Both the position numbers and the translations under genes were made by a program. Shown here piece after piece: positions 33,070 through 44,455 of a stretch of DNA of 64,000 nt (position 1 is its first letter; each line of letters begins with the position of its first letter). The stretch covers positions 38,472,222-38,536,221 of the forward strand of contig JAKGHH010000002.1 of the NCBI GenBank assembly GCA_022828595.1. The letters are read 5' to 3'. The stretch comes from Nelumbo lutea (taxonomy: Eukaryota; Streptophyta; Magnoliopsida; Proteales; Nelumbonaceae). The notes beneath the pieces were generated by a model. That model was not told where the DNA came from, searched no databases, and saw only the letters and a list, made by a program, of their open reading frames with translations.

Positions 33070-33573
33070 TCACTTTCCATGCCCAGCTCCATAACCTGAT
33101 CCATGGCCAGAGCCTTCGCCATAACCAGAACCATTTCCTGACCCACGTCCACTGCCAGAACCCTCGCCATAGCCTTCGCCGTATCCGGAACCACTTCCAG
33201 AGCCATGCCCATGTCCAGAACCCTCGCCATATCCTTCACCATGTCCTGAACCAGAACCTTGGCCTTGGCCATGACCTGACCCGGAGCCTGATCCAGCACC
33301 AGATCCAGCATAGGACCCAGCAGATGAACCTGCTCCTGAACCAGCACCAGACCCAGCTCCAGAGGCTGCACCAGATCCAGAGCCAGAACCAGATCCTGAC
33401 CCCGACCCTGAGCCACTACCTCCTAAACCAATACCTACTCCAGCACCCACTCCAATTCCTAAACCACCACCCAAGTCCAAACCCAAATCTTTCCTTGCTA
33501 CTCGGCTTTCAGCCACAATAACAAAGGTAGCAACAAGCAAAACCAAAGGAGGTAGAAACTTCCAGCCAGCCAT
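33070..33573 (-). CDS. secreted Gly/Ser-rich protein 2
   Basis: An uninterrupted frame of 167 residues starts at the ATG at 33573-33571 (MAGWKFLPPLVLLVATFVIV). The frame continues upstream to a GTG at 33615, but that is not a plausible plant start. Order: signal peptide (about 1-24), conserved head ESRVARKDLGLDLGGGLGIG, a GVGAGVGIGLGG segment, long GSGSGSG and GAGSGAG runs, then a His/Tyr-containing tail with GYGEGSGHGHGSG-type repeats. It is the longest of the three paralogues. Secretion to the wall or apoplast is inferred; function is unknown. No intron is apparent. A TATA box lies about 110 bp upstream and its context resembles that of the copy at 36892. Confidence 0.85.
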   Translation of the reverse strand: MAGWKFLPPLVLLVATFVIVAESRVARKDLGLDLGGGLGIGVGAGVGIGLGGSGSGSGSGSGSGSGSGAASGAGSGAGSGAGSSAGSYAGSGAGSGSGSGHGQGQGSGSGHGEGYGEGSGHGHGSGSGSGYGEGYGEGSGSGRGSGNGSGYGEGSGHGSGYGAGHGK

Positions 33574-33681
33574 TCTGACTTTGTGGCCAACTAAGATGTT
33601 TCTGGCTTTCTCCACTGAGAATCTAAAAATGTTAACACAAAGAAATATTGGTTGTGAATGAGAACGGAGGAGGAGAATCGC

Positions 33682-33690
33682 CTATTTATA
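33682..33690 (-). promoter_or_regulatory. TATA box of Gly/Ser-rich gene 2
   Basis: The minus strand reads TATAAATAGG, preceded and followed by sequence (GGCGATTC downstream) that is also found by the TATA box at 37056. Confidence 0.72.
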
Positions 33691-33699
33691 ATCATCTGT

Positions 33700-34566
33700 G
33701 ACTGACGTGCACTTGATTGTGGGTCGGTGAAGTTGTAAAAGCGGAGTGGGAACTGGGGAGTGGAGGAAACAGGATATCTTTCTTTATTCTTGGAATTTGG
33801 CAATCTGTATTGATTCCCATCATTGGGCTGGAGCAGGACGTACCGCTGGATAAAGTCTGAGCTTGTGGCAGAGAAGGCTGAGACCTTTGGTGCTGCTTTT
33901 TGTCACAATCCATGGACGCTTAACACGTTCTTCACTTGTGCCGCCCAGTTGAAACTGACCCAAGATAGTGGAGGATGAATGGCACTCAACTCATTTATTA
34001 TGCGTAGGCTGTAGCCTGTAGCTGCTTTTAATTAATAGTTGATAGTTAATACCTCTCCTCCTTGTCTTAGTGCTCATCGGGTGGTGCTTCTTTTAAGAAG
34101 ATTCTTTATTTTATGGAACAATTCCAAACAGACAATGAACCATGCACCATTGCATTTAGTATGGGCCGACCTTATGGCAATTCTATGTATTTCTAAGTTC
34201 TTTAAGTTGATTCTCAATCATTATGTATAGGACAATCCTGATGCAAAGGCCAAAGGTCCTGCTTTGGTTTCGGTCCCATTGCCGCTGCAGCTGTCCATAC
34301 CGGGAGGTTCAAACTTCAAAGTGTGTCTTGACACTAAAGTAGGGCAAATCTAGATGCCCATCATCCATGACGAGGGTAGTCTCACTACATTTTTCAATTA
34401 ATTTAGTCAAAACCATTACACATATATTGAATCAATTTGCATCTGATGACCATGGCTCGTATAATAGTTGAGCATGAAATTAATATACCAATTGAAAAGC
34501 ATATCACTAAACAGGAGATTCGAGTAAAAGATGTATATAGAAAGATGGAAAAGAATAGGGATTAAT
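33700..34566. other. promoter-side intergenic region of Gly/Ser-rich gene 2
   Basis: No gene or complete repeat recognised. Confidence 0.45.
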
Positions 34567-34569
34567 TAA

Positions 34570-34689
34570 GGCTATGTTTGGTTTGAAGGAAAAGGTAGGG
34601 AAAGGTTGGGAAATCTATACAAGGTTTGTAAAGGTTTCCTTACCTTTCCCTTCCTTTCCCTATTTTTTTCCTTCAAACCAAACACAGCC
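34570..34689. mobile_element. Tourist-like hairpin MITE, TAA duplication
   Basis: GGCTATGTTTGGTTTGAAGG at the left, CCTTCAAACCAAACACAGCC at the right, TAA on both sides (34567-34569 and 34690-34692). It is the best-preserved sister of 609-727. Confidence 0.88.
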
Positions 34690-34692
34690 TAA

Positions 34693-35467
34693 GAATATCA
34701 CCTCGTTTATTAATGAATTAATTCTGACAATTAGAAGTCAACTGAGTCAAAGGGTTAAAATCTTTCTTCAAGAGAATAGAGAAGGTAAAATGTAGACTTA
34801 GTTTAATTTGGATGCCTTTCTTTTGGGTTCATTTAGATATAGGTGTTTCTGCAAAATCTATTGGATTAGGGTATTTTACTAGAACTCATAAAACCATAAT
34901 AGAAACAATCTAATTGGAAAGATGCATACCCAACCTTACAATTCTGAAGGTCTTAATGGTGGTTGGTGGCACTAACCAACCAGGACAGCACATGTTTTAA
35001 TAAAAGGTATTTTGGTTAATGCAGTTTGGTCCTTAGATAAATTTCATTATCATGTTCACTATTTTGTAATTAAGTTGAAACTGTGACAAGTTGAATGGTC
35101 ATTTTTATTTACTCATCAACAAAATCAGTTCTTTTAAAGGATAAGAAAAAAATGTTTCTTTAATTTGATAATGTAAATCAAACTGGCTTTTCTATGTGCA
35201 AAAATTACTTTTTTTTTCTAATCAGACTAGTTACTTTTCTTACAGGGAAAATCTATCATGCAGGAAAGAATGATACCAGAAAGCTTTTCACCAATCAAAA
35301 CCCCATGAACTTAACTTGATGAAAACCCACTTAATTGGTTACTAATTTTATAATGCCAGTTGATTGGTTATAGGTTTTTTCGGTATCATATTTTTCTGAA
35401 TCGTAGTCGAACCATTTCTAATTATATTGAACATTATTGTAGGGCTGATATTAAGTGGTTCTCATAA

Positions 35468-35510
<43 letters not shown>

Positions 35511-36491
35511 GGCTTCATAACTGAATTCCGCACCATTAACCCACAAACCAAGCCCCAATGTATAGCACACTTCACGCCCATGGAGCTTCAAAGCCTCATT
35601 GTAGTACCAAAGCACATATAAAAACAACAACATATGATTCTGTATGTTTGTTTGCAGTGCAATAAGTATTTGTACTAATGTGAATGCAATTTTGGTCAAT
35701 GAGTACAAGTGCAAACTTGGTTCAGTTTTGCACTGTCAAATTTATTTCTCTTGTTTGGTCGTGATGGATGATGCAAATACAGATCTCGAAGCCGGAATCA
35801 ACCTACTTTACATTGTACTATGAGTAGAAAGCTTGCTTCCACATTTTTAAGCAAACGTTTTCCCATTTTAAATGAAAAAGTTATGAAAAAGCAAATTTAC
35901 TTTCACTTTTAGTACAAAATTACTTTTTTACCAAACACTTGTGAAATTGAATCAGGGTGCAAATTCACTTCGACTTATATATGCACTCTTACTAAACCCA
36001 TAAGTTAAGATGTTGTTAATGGAAAGTATGGTAGTGTATCATACGATATGCATCAACTTTCAGGGTCATTGAAAGGCTAATGAATAATAACTTCTTTCTC
36101 TCATACACCAGCATGTTCATTAATGATTGGTTTCGTAGATCGTTAAGTTGTTATGTGCAGATCCAGTAAGAGCCAGTACGTTACGTTGAACTGTTCTTAG
36201 ATAAACGAATTTTTTATTATTTTTAATCTTTTTTGGAAGCATGCATCCATGAATATTAACTTCTTTCTCTCATACATTGGTGACCCTTGTTATGCTTCAC
36301 ATGAGAGCGTATCACAGTTGGAAAAGATAGAAAGCAAAACATATATCTGACACTAATTAGATGACCAGCAGGTTCTTCAATTCAGAAGTACATTCATAGA
36401 ATTCAGAACTACATAGGGTTTAGTCTCACCGTTTCCTTATTTATGTACAAAATGGTGATATTAATTAAACCTCTGAAACTATTGTTTTCTC
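34693..36491. other. intergenic between Gly/Ser-rich genes 2 and 3
   Basis: Contains an AG microsatellite (about 35472-35507) and AT-rich sequence with TGCAAAT/ATTTGCA motifs (35640-35960) that look like old MITE debris. No gene seen. Confidence 0.5.
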
Positions 36492-36892
36492 TCACTTTCC
36501 ATGGCCACTTCCATAGCCGGACCCATGCCCATAACCTTCACCATAGTTCTAGATCCTTCACCATATCCATATCCACTTCCAGAGCCATGCCCATGTCCAG
36601 AACCCTCGCCATAGCCCTCACCATGCCCAGAACCAGATCAAGAGCCAGAACCTTGGCCTTGGCCTTGGCCCGAACCTGATCCAGCAACCCAGCAGATGAG
36701 CCTGCTTCTGAACCAGCACCTGACCCAGCTCCAGACCCAGAGCCACTACCCCCTAAGCCAATACCTACTCCTGCACCCACTCCAACCCCCAAACCCAAAT
36801 CTTTCCTTGCTACTTTCAGCCACAATGACAAAGGTAGAAACAAGCAAGGCAAAGGCAAGAATAGAAAATGACCTCAACCAAGCCGAAGCCAT
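36492..36892 (-). pseudogene. Gly/Ser-rich protein 3, frameshifted
   Basis: The ATG at 36892-36890 opens a good signal peptide (MASAWLRSFSILAFALLVST, then FVIVAES). At the conserved head, gene 2 reads GAAAGCCGAGTAGCAAGG where this copy reads GAAAGTAGCAAGG. This 5-bp deletion (near 36817) shifts the frame. Downstream, the KDLGLGVGVGAGVGIGLGG and GSGSGAGSGAG segments are still readable in the other frame. A second shift near 36690 follows. The stop matches the end of gene 2 (GK then TGA). The tail is shorter than in gene 2. It is probably a recent pseudogene, but a single assembly error could mimic the 5-bp loss. Confidence 0.78.
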
Positions 36893-37055
36893 TCCAATTA
36901 ATCTACTTGTCTGCAACTCTATAGCGCCTGAACAAAGTAAACAGCTAGCCCTCGTTTAGAATAAAAGACGAAGAGATTGGGTACGTATATGTCTATCTGC
37001 TTGGGCACTTGTATATATAGCAGGGCTTGTTGTGAAGAAAGAAAAAGTGAATCGG

Positions 37056-37066
37056 CCATTTATAGG
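37056..37066 (-). promoter_or_regulatory. TATA box of Gly/Ser-rich pseudogene 3
   Basis: The minus strand reads CCTATAAATGG followed by CCGATTC, closely matching the promoter of gene 2. It is about 165 bp upstream of the start codon. Confidence 0.6.
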
Positions 37067-38047
37067 TGCGGTGGTAGTGCGCTCTTTGTTAGTCGGTACT
37101 CGTAAACGCGTAGTGGCCTGGAAGTGGAGAAAACATGGAAGGATTTATTTGTTTATTTTGGCTGGACAAAGTTTGTGGTGGACAAGGTAATAGCTTCTAT
37201 GTTGCAATCGTTGTGCATTCGACACGTGGTCCCAACCAAAATAGTGGAGCATGACTGTCCCCTTCGGATCAACAGCTCTTCAATCTTCATCAATGGCGTT
37301 CTTGTGCTTTTGGTTTTCATGAACAGTGCTATCCATTTAGCTTCTTTTTCCATATTAAGCTGACCAGAAATTGCTTTTAAATATCAATGCATGCGGCATC
37401 CATTTAGGCATTTTCTTGGATACGTAGTAAGCACTACCATTCCTATGTATAGGGCGGGCCTACAACTGCACCGGAAGTCAAGGTAATTTCGAGTGAATTT
37501 TTTTTTTTTTTCTTATTTCTTTTCGGTTTGGTGGTGCGGCGCTTGGATGGAGAAGGTGCTCCCCATGGTGTCTCTCGAGGATTTGGTGGCTCTTAGCCAC
37601 TTGGATTACAACTTTTCAAAGAGCCATGTTCTTGATTAGGATTGAAGTATGATAAGTAGACACATCTATACCATATTTGAAATTTTATTAATTATAATGG
37701 GGTGATAAGAATAGAACACTAGACCACTTGATCAAATAGTATCATCTAAACGAATTATTCAACCTAAAAGCTTAAGTTATTAGGGGTGAAGCTTATTCTT
37801 TAACACAGATGGAAATGGTATCCAATTGTCTGAAAAGTGAATTCAAATCCAATCCCATTAAGGGTGATCAGAATTTGACCTTTGTATATAGTTGGATCAA
37901 ATATGGATCCACTTAGAAATTGTATTGTATCTATAGTAAAGATGGTTTGAATTTTGTGTTTTTACAAAGTGATTGTTTGAAGGGCTTTCAAACAACGGCT
38001 TCTAACTTTGTAAGGTGGGCCCCAAATGGAAAGTCATCTAAACACCA
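37067..38047. other. intergenic, nothing recognised
   Basis: Open frames on both strands at 37124-37363 overlap each other and lack family resemblance. A poly(T) run is near 37500. No gene supported. Confidence 0.45.
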
Positions 38048-38049
38048 TG

Positions 38050-38474
38050 GCTGTGTTTGGCATCGACGCCATTTTCTGAGAAAATGATGCCACGTAGGCA
38101 CCACATCAAAGAAAGTGGTGCTTCAAACAATGTCTTCTTGCTTGGTGCCATTTTTCTAGAAAAAAAATATTGCTCTAGACATTTTCTGAGAAAGTATAGT
38201 CTAAAGCAATGCCAAATTCAATGTTTTCTAAGAAAATGGTGCGTTGTTGCCAAGGATGCAATGATATGGCATCATCTTGGATGTTGGATAATATAGACCA
38301 TGTTGAAAATGTTGATGCCAGCACTGGTGCCAAACAAAACCAGTGATGCTTTCTTAGAAAACTACCTATGTGGCAGAACCGGTTCCAAACAAAATGGTGC
38401 TTACAACTCCACAAGCCCAGCACCGTTTTTATGAGAAAGCGGTGTAATGTTCCCAGCACTGATTCCAAACACCT
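38050..38474. mobile_element. inverted-repeat element, GTGTTTGGCATCGA family
   Basis: Left end CTGTGTTTGGCATCGACGCC, right end GCACTGATTCCAAACACC. The interior has repeated TTTTCTGAGAAA- and TTCTTAGAAAA-like palindromes. Target duplication not resolved. Related debris occurs at 5428-5620. Confidence 0.6.
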
Positions 38475-38639
38475 ACTATATTTGGTGAAAAACCCAAAAA
38501 GCCCAACTACACTTTAATTCAGCTAAAAAACCAACTTTCCTACGAAGCTAGTTTTAGTGTCTTCTTAATAGCTATCAATTGGATCAACACAGCTCAATCA
38601 AAGATGAAACCCTTCCAAATCAATTTGTATCTATCTACT

Positions 38640-39043
38640 ATAGGTGGGGGTGAATTGGACTGGATTTGGTCCAATCCAATCCAGTCCAATGTCAATCCAT
38701 TACAAATGGACCTGGTCCAATCTAGTACAATGAATATTTTGGACCGGTCCAGTTCAATGTCTGGGCTGTCCAATTTGTTCAAATTCCTATTAATTTAGAT
38801 TGGTTACAACTCAAACTTGGTCCATTGACACCTATGTTCTTATCTTCTATCAATGGACAAGATATTGGCTAAGTCCAATACAAATTCATTATGGATGGAC
38901 CAGGTCCAATCCAATATGTCTTATTGATCCATCCAATACATCCAAATTCAGTGTCTTATTGGCCCATCCAATCAGTCCAAATTGATTTTGATTTGGATGG
39001 AGTCCAACCCAAAACCAGTCTATTGACACTCCAAACTATAGGC
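38640..39043. mobile_element. hAT-like repeat rich in GGTCCAATCCAAT
   Basis: Ends TATAGGTGGGGGTGAATTGG and CACTCCAAACTATA are roughly inverted. The interior has many TCCAATCCA and TTGGTCC motifs. No clean 8-bp duplication was found, so the class is tentative. Confidence 0.5.
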
Positions 39044-39091
39044 ACAAAGACGCCATCCACACCTACCTACATGACACCACAGCTACACACT

Positions 39092-39140
39092 GAGAACATC
39101 TCCCCATAAATGACAACATACAAGTATGGGAGATGTTCTC
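39092..39140. repeat. perfect 13-bp stem hairpin
   Basis: GAGAACATCTCCC (39092-39104) pairs perfectly with GGGAGATGTTCTC (39128-39140) across a 23-base loop. Confidence 0.9.
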
Positions 39141-39413
39141 TGATCCTAACATGTGGCAATAGTGTCCTATGGGTAGACGTAGGTAGCACTGGTGGAAAAT
39201 CTGAATGCCTATCAAATGGGATCTAAATTGTCATATAGGTTCAAGTTTCATACGAATTATTTTAAATTCATTTTGTTCATGAAATACAGTATGAAAGCCA
39301 ACTTTTAGTTCATTTTATTAATAACATATAATATTCTGGTTATTTTAGTTTAATTTGCTTATACTATTCAGTATTTGATTATTATCCAAATTCAATTTGA
39401 ATCTTATATAGTT

Positions 39414-39417
<4 letters not shown>

Positions 39418-39447
<30 letters not shown>

Positions 39448-41655
39448 TAAACTACCTCCCCACTTTCTCTAGAATTATCTTTAATTCCTATTTATCTTCT
39501 AAATTATCTCTAATTCCTATTTATCTCCAAAGTTATCTATAATTTAGTATAGAGTTTCTCTCCGAAATTATCTTTAATTCCTATTTATCCTCTCCCCTAA
39601 TTTTTATCTATATCTATTTAAAGAAACTTCAGATTAAACAATCTAAGAAATGGTTAAAAATTCTAACAGAGTTATATAGTGACTTTAAATATTTATTAAT
39701 AAAAATAATAATTTTATAATTTTATAAAATATATCACAAAATTAAGTAATAGCAATTTAAATTATGTTTTTCTGGATTATCAATTTAAATGTTTTTCAAA
39801 TATTTAATAATATGTAATAGTTTTAGATAAACAAAATTCAAATAACAAAAAACTTTAAATATTTTATAGATTATTTAAATAGTTAAATAACTAAATATTT
39901 ATCCTAACTAGATTTTAAATAGTTAAAATAACAAAATTATGTAAAAAAATTTAAAAACTTCTTCAAAGTAGAAAAATAATTATGACATAATATTGAAATT
40001 AATAATAATTTAATATTGTAAATCACTAATTTCACTTATATCAAGTATTAATTCGAGAAAATAACTTTCAAAAAATTAATATTTATTAATAATAATTTTA
40101 AACTCTTAATCTATATTTATTATAAAAATATATATATACTAAAATTAATATTTATTGTCTTTCAGTAATTATTTATTGTTTTTGTGATAAATGCATTTTC
40201 AATGATTATATATAAATTTATTTTGTTTTGTTTTGTTATTTAATAGAAAATTTTTAATAATTATTGGAGATTAAACTACTATTAGTGTAATTTTTAAATT
40301 TAATTTATTATACTTATTGTATTCATTGTATTTTTGTTATAACTTATTGATTAATATTTATTAGATATTAAACTATTATTTGAGATTATACTATTTATTG
40401 ACAAAGTTAATATATTTCCCATACTTATTGTATTTTTTCATTATCAATATATTTTCAATAATTGTGTATTTTTGCTATAAATTTTCAATAATTATTGGAA
40501 ATTAAACTATTATTATTTATCAGAGATGAGACTATTAATTTAGCTAAAATTATGAGTGTTCATGAGTTGGTTCGGTTCGGTCGTAGGCTATTTAGCCAAC
40601 CAAATTGACCTGGTCAGGTTGGGGAGTTGGTCAGTTGAAACCGACTGACCTTTTGTAAAAACCGACCCACTTAAGTTTTATCGATTTTGGTCGATTTTTT
40701 TGTTTGATTAGTCGGTTCAAAAGATTTAAAATTAAAAATTTAATTTAATTTTAAAAATTATAAGGCAATTATTAAAAAATAAATTTAAAAATTAGATTTA
40801 TGATAAAAAACATTTTAGACTAAGAAATATGGGAAGTTTCCCATTTTTCCATATTAAAAATTATATTTAAAATATATAATATTAATATATATCCATGGTT
40901 AGGTCGTTCGATTTTGGTTGATTTACAAATGGCAAAAGTGAAATTGATCCAACTTGGTCAAATTAGGAAATTTTTTAACCAAAGCCGACCTAAAATACTA
41001 GAAAACCAACAAACTCGGGTTGAGTTGATCGGGTTGGTCGGTTTCATCAGTTTGATGAATAAACCTAACTGAAATTAATTATTATTATTTTGTATTATAA
41101 AAAAGTAATTAAAAATAGTATATAAAATATGAATAATTATTTATTATTTAAAAAGTTGAAAATATAAAACAATTATTTAGTAGAACACATCTTATAGTTT
41201 TACATATTTACTTAAACATACCTTATATTTTTCATTTTATTAAAACATCCCATATATTTTACAACTTATTTACTTAATCAACCTTTCATTAAGTAGTGTT
41301 TGTTTTGCCATTAGGTACATGATTTTTATTCCAAAAATACCCTTAACACTTTTTTTGTACAGAAAACAAAATTAACCAAATATAGCCAATAGAGTGGTTA
41401 TCCATGTCTTATAAATGGCAAATTTGGTATTTTATTTTTATTTTTTATTAAATTTATTTAAATGAATATTAGGGTCAACACTGTCATTTTCCACTGTCGT
41501 CTAATGGAAGATTTATTAAATCCATTACAAATTATAAGTGGTGTTTTAGTAAAATTTTAACTATAGTAAATGACCCCTTTCTATTAGTAAATGACCCCTT
41601 TCTACTATTTAGCTTCTGCTTAATAAATCTTATGCATCGCATGGGTCCCCACTAG
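39418..41655 (+). mobile_element. Helitron-like element A (first of three in tandem)
   Basis: The 3' end reads ATGCATCGCATGGGTCCCCA then CTAG, followed by T. This is the plant Helitron pattern: a short stem (ATGC-ATC-GCAT) and terminal CTAG inserted before T. The 5' end is obscured by a TA microsatellite (39418-39444). The sequence is very AT-rich apart from an internal GGTTCGG/GACC-rich block (40560-41060). No Rep/helicase gene, so it is non-autonomous. Confidence 0.65.
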
Positions 41656-44455
41656 TATATATATTAAAACAAAACGACCAAGAAATTTTCTCATTTTTTT
41701 GAATTTTTAATTTTTTTATTCCATATCATTTTTAAGATAACCAATGAGAAGCACTTTCCCAATAACCTAAATAATCGATTCACCTAAAATTTATCCTAAA
41801 CTACCTCATCCACTATCCCCCACTTTCTCCAAAATTATCTCTAATTCCTATTTATCTTCTAAATTATCTCTAATTCCTATTTATCTCCAAAATTCTCTAT
41901 AATTTAGTAGGGAGTTTCTCTCCTAAATTATCTCTAATTCATATTTATCCTCTCCTCTACTTTTTATCTATATCTATCTAAAGAAACTTTGAATTAAAAA
42001 TTTAAGAATTATTTAAATATTCTAACAAAATTATATAATAACTTTAAAAAATTTATTAAAAATGCAAAAAATAATTTTATGTTTTTACAAAATATATCAC
42101 AAAATTATGTACTAACAATTTAAGTTATGTTTTTACAGATTATCAATTTAAATGTTTTCAAATATTTAATCCTATGTAATAGCGTTAAATAAATAAAATT
42201 CAAAAAACAAAAAAAAATAAATATTTTATAGATTATTTAAATAACAAAATATTTCACATAACAAGATTTTAAATAGTTAAAATAAAGAACGTATGTAATA
42301 AATTAAAAAAATCTAAAAAGTAGAAAAATAATTATAACATAATATTGAAATTAAAAATAATTTAATATTTTTGCATAATATTGTAAATAATTAATTTCAC
42401 ATACATCAAGCAATAATTCGAGAAAATAACTTTCAAAAAAATTAATATTTATTAATAATAATTTTAAACTCTTAATCTATATTTATTATATAATTATATA
42501 CACTAAAATTAATATTTTTTGTATTTCAGTAATTATTTATTGCTTTTTGTGATAAATGTATTTTCAATGATTATATATACATTTATTTTGTTTTGTTATT
42601 TAACAGAAAACCTTTAATAATTATTGGAGATTAAATTACTATTATTGAAAATTTTAAATTTAATTTATTGTATTTTTGTTATAAGTTATTGATTAGCATT
42701 TATTAGAGATTAAACTATTATTTGAGAATATACTATTTATTGACTAAGTTAATATATTTTTAGTACTTGTTGTATTTTTATAATTTTTGTATTTTTCATT
42801 ATCAATATATTTTACAACAATTGTGTATTTTCAATACAAAGTTTCAATAATTATTGGAGATTAATCTATTGTTATTTATCAGAGAAGATATTATTAATTT
42901 AGCTGAAATTATGAGTGTTCATGAGATGGTTTGGTTCAGTCATAGGCTATTTGGCTAACCAAATTGACCTGATCAGGTTAGGAAGTTGGTTAGATGAAAC
43001 TGACTAACCTTTTGTGAGAATCGATCCACTCAAGTTGTATCAGTTTGGGTCAATTTTTTGGTTTATTCAGTCGGTTCAAAAGATTTAAACTTAAAAATTA
43101 TAGTGCAATTATTGGAAAAATAAATTTAAAAATTAGATTTATGATATAAAACATTTTATACTAAGAAATATAGGAGATTTTCCACTTTTCCATATTAAGA
43201 AATATATTTAAATTATAAAATATTAATATATATCCATGGTTAGGTCACTCAATTTTGGTCAGTTTACAAATAGCCAAGTAAAACTGATCCAATTTGGTCA
43301 AATTGGTAAACTTTTGAACCAAAGCCAACTTAAAATACTAGAAAACTGACCAACTCAGGTCGAGCTAATCGGGTTGGTCGGATTCATCAGTTTGATGAAT
43401 AAACCTAACTGAAATTAATTATTGTTATTTTTATATTATAAAAATTTTATTAAAAGTAGTATATAAAATATGAATATTTATTAATTATTTAAAAAGTTAA
43501 AAATATAAAACAATTGTATACTCTTATGTGTTTCTATTAGGGTTATTTACTTGAACACACCTTTAGGGATGGAAATTTTCCCCATCCCCAACGGGGACCC
43601 GACTTCCCCGACCCAATGGGGCCAAGGATGGGGATTGTTTTGGTGGGGCGAAGGGGCAAGGGACATGGATTAATAGGAATTCTTAGTCGGGGTATGGGAT
43701 GGGGATTAAATATACTATTATATTATTTATATTATATATATATATATATATCAAAACATATTTAAAATATTATTTATAATTTAATTTTTTTATTTATTTT
43801 AAATAAATTTATTTTAAAAAATACTATTATTTGAAAACATTTTAGGGATTCGGGTCCCCACGGGGAACCCATCCCTGTTGGGGATCAAGGATGGGGGTTA
43901 ATATTTTAATCTGGGCCAGGGATGGGGAATATGGCCCCAACCTAAACCCATCCCATTGTCATTCCAACACACCTTATTGTTTTACATATTTACTTATACC
44001 TAACTTATAGTTTTCATTTTACTAAAACATCCCATATATTTTACAACTTATTTACTTAATCAACCTTTCATTAAGGAGTGTTTGTTTTGCCATTAGGCCC
44101 ATGATTTTTTATTCCAAAAATACCCTTCACTTTTTTTGTACAAAAAACAAAATTGACCAAATATAACCAATAGAGTAGTTGCCTGGGTCTTATTAAGGGA
44201 AAAATGGTATTTTATTTTATTTTTTTATTAAATTTATTTAAATGAACATTGTGGTCAACATTGTCATTTTCATTGCCATCTAATGGAAGATTGATTAAAT
44301 CCATTGCAAATTATAAGTGGTGTTTTAATAAAATGCTAACTATATGGTAGAGTTTAGTAAATCTATGAAACTATAAAGGGTATTTTAGTAAATGACCATT
44401 TCTGTTATTTAGCTTATGCTTAATAAATCCCATGCATCGCACAAGTCCCCACTAG
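41656..44455 (+). mobile_element. Helitron-like element B (second in tandem)
   Basis: It starts directly at the CTAG end of A (TATATATATTAAAACAAAAC) and repeats A's order of sequence: TATCCTAAACTACCTC, ATTCCTATTTATC, the GTTCATGAG and ATCCATGGTTAGGTC blocks. It ends CATGCATCGCACAAGTCCCC, then ACTAG before T. A hAT-type element is inserted at 43564-43965. Without it, B would be about 2.4 kb, similar to A. Confidence 0.65.
43564..43965. mobile_element. hAT-type element with G-runs, nested in Helitron B
   Basis: The element begins TAGGGATGGAAATTTTCCCC and ends CCCATTGTCATTCC. AACACACCTT occurs on both sides (43554-43563 and 43966-43975), covering an 8-10-bp duplication. Helitron A has the unoccupied site (AACACATCTT at 41184-41193), which confirms the insertion. 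Ends are rich in CCCCATCCCC and GGGGATGGGG. Confidence 0.85.

Noticed and set aside
32928..33521. Other long open frames overlapping Gly/Ser-rich gene 2 on both strands.
   Set aside because: They are frame shadows of a GC-biased repeat-coding region, rich in Met/Leu or Pro/Gln periodic residues, with no homology or promoter.
33574..33615. Upstream extension of the Gly/Ser-rich protein 2 frame to 33615.
   Set aside because: The codon there is GTG. The first ATG (33573) begins the signal peptide conserved in the paralogues.
37124..37363. Possible gene on either strand next to the Gly/Ser-rich pseudogene.
   Set aside because: The two frames mirror each other, are short and have no recognisable motif.
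39418..39445. TA-rich run as a promoter TATA box (also near 2430, 11271 and 43737).
   Set aside because: These are simple TA microsatellites with no gene in the right place, except possibly 11271, which remains unproven.
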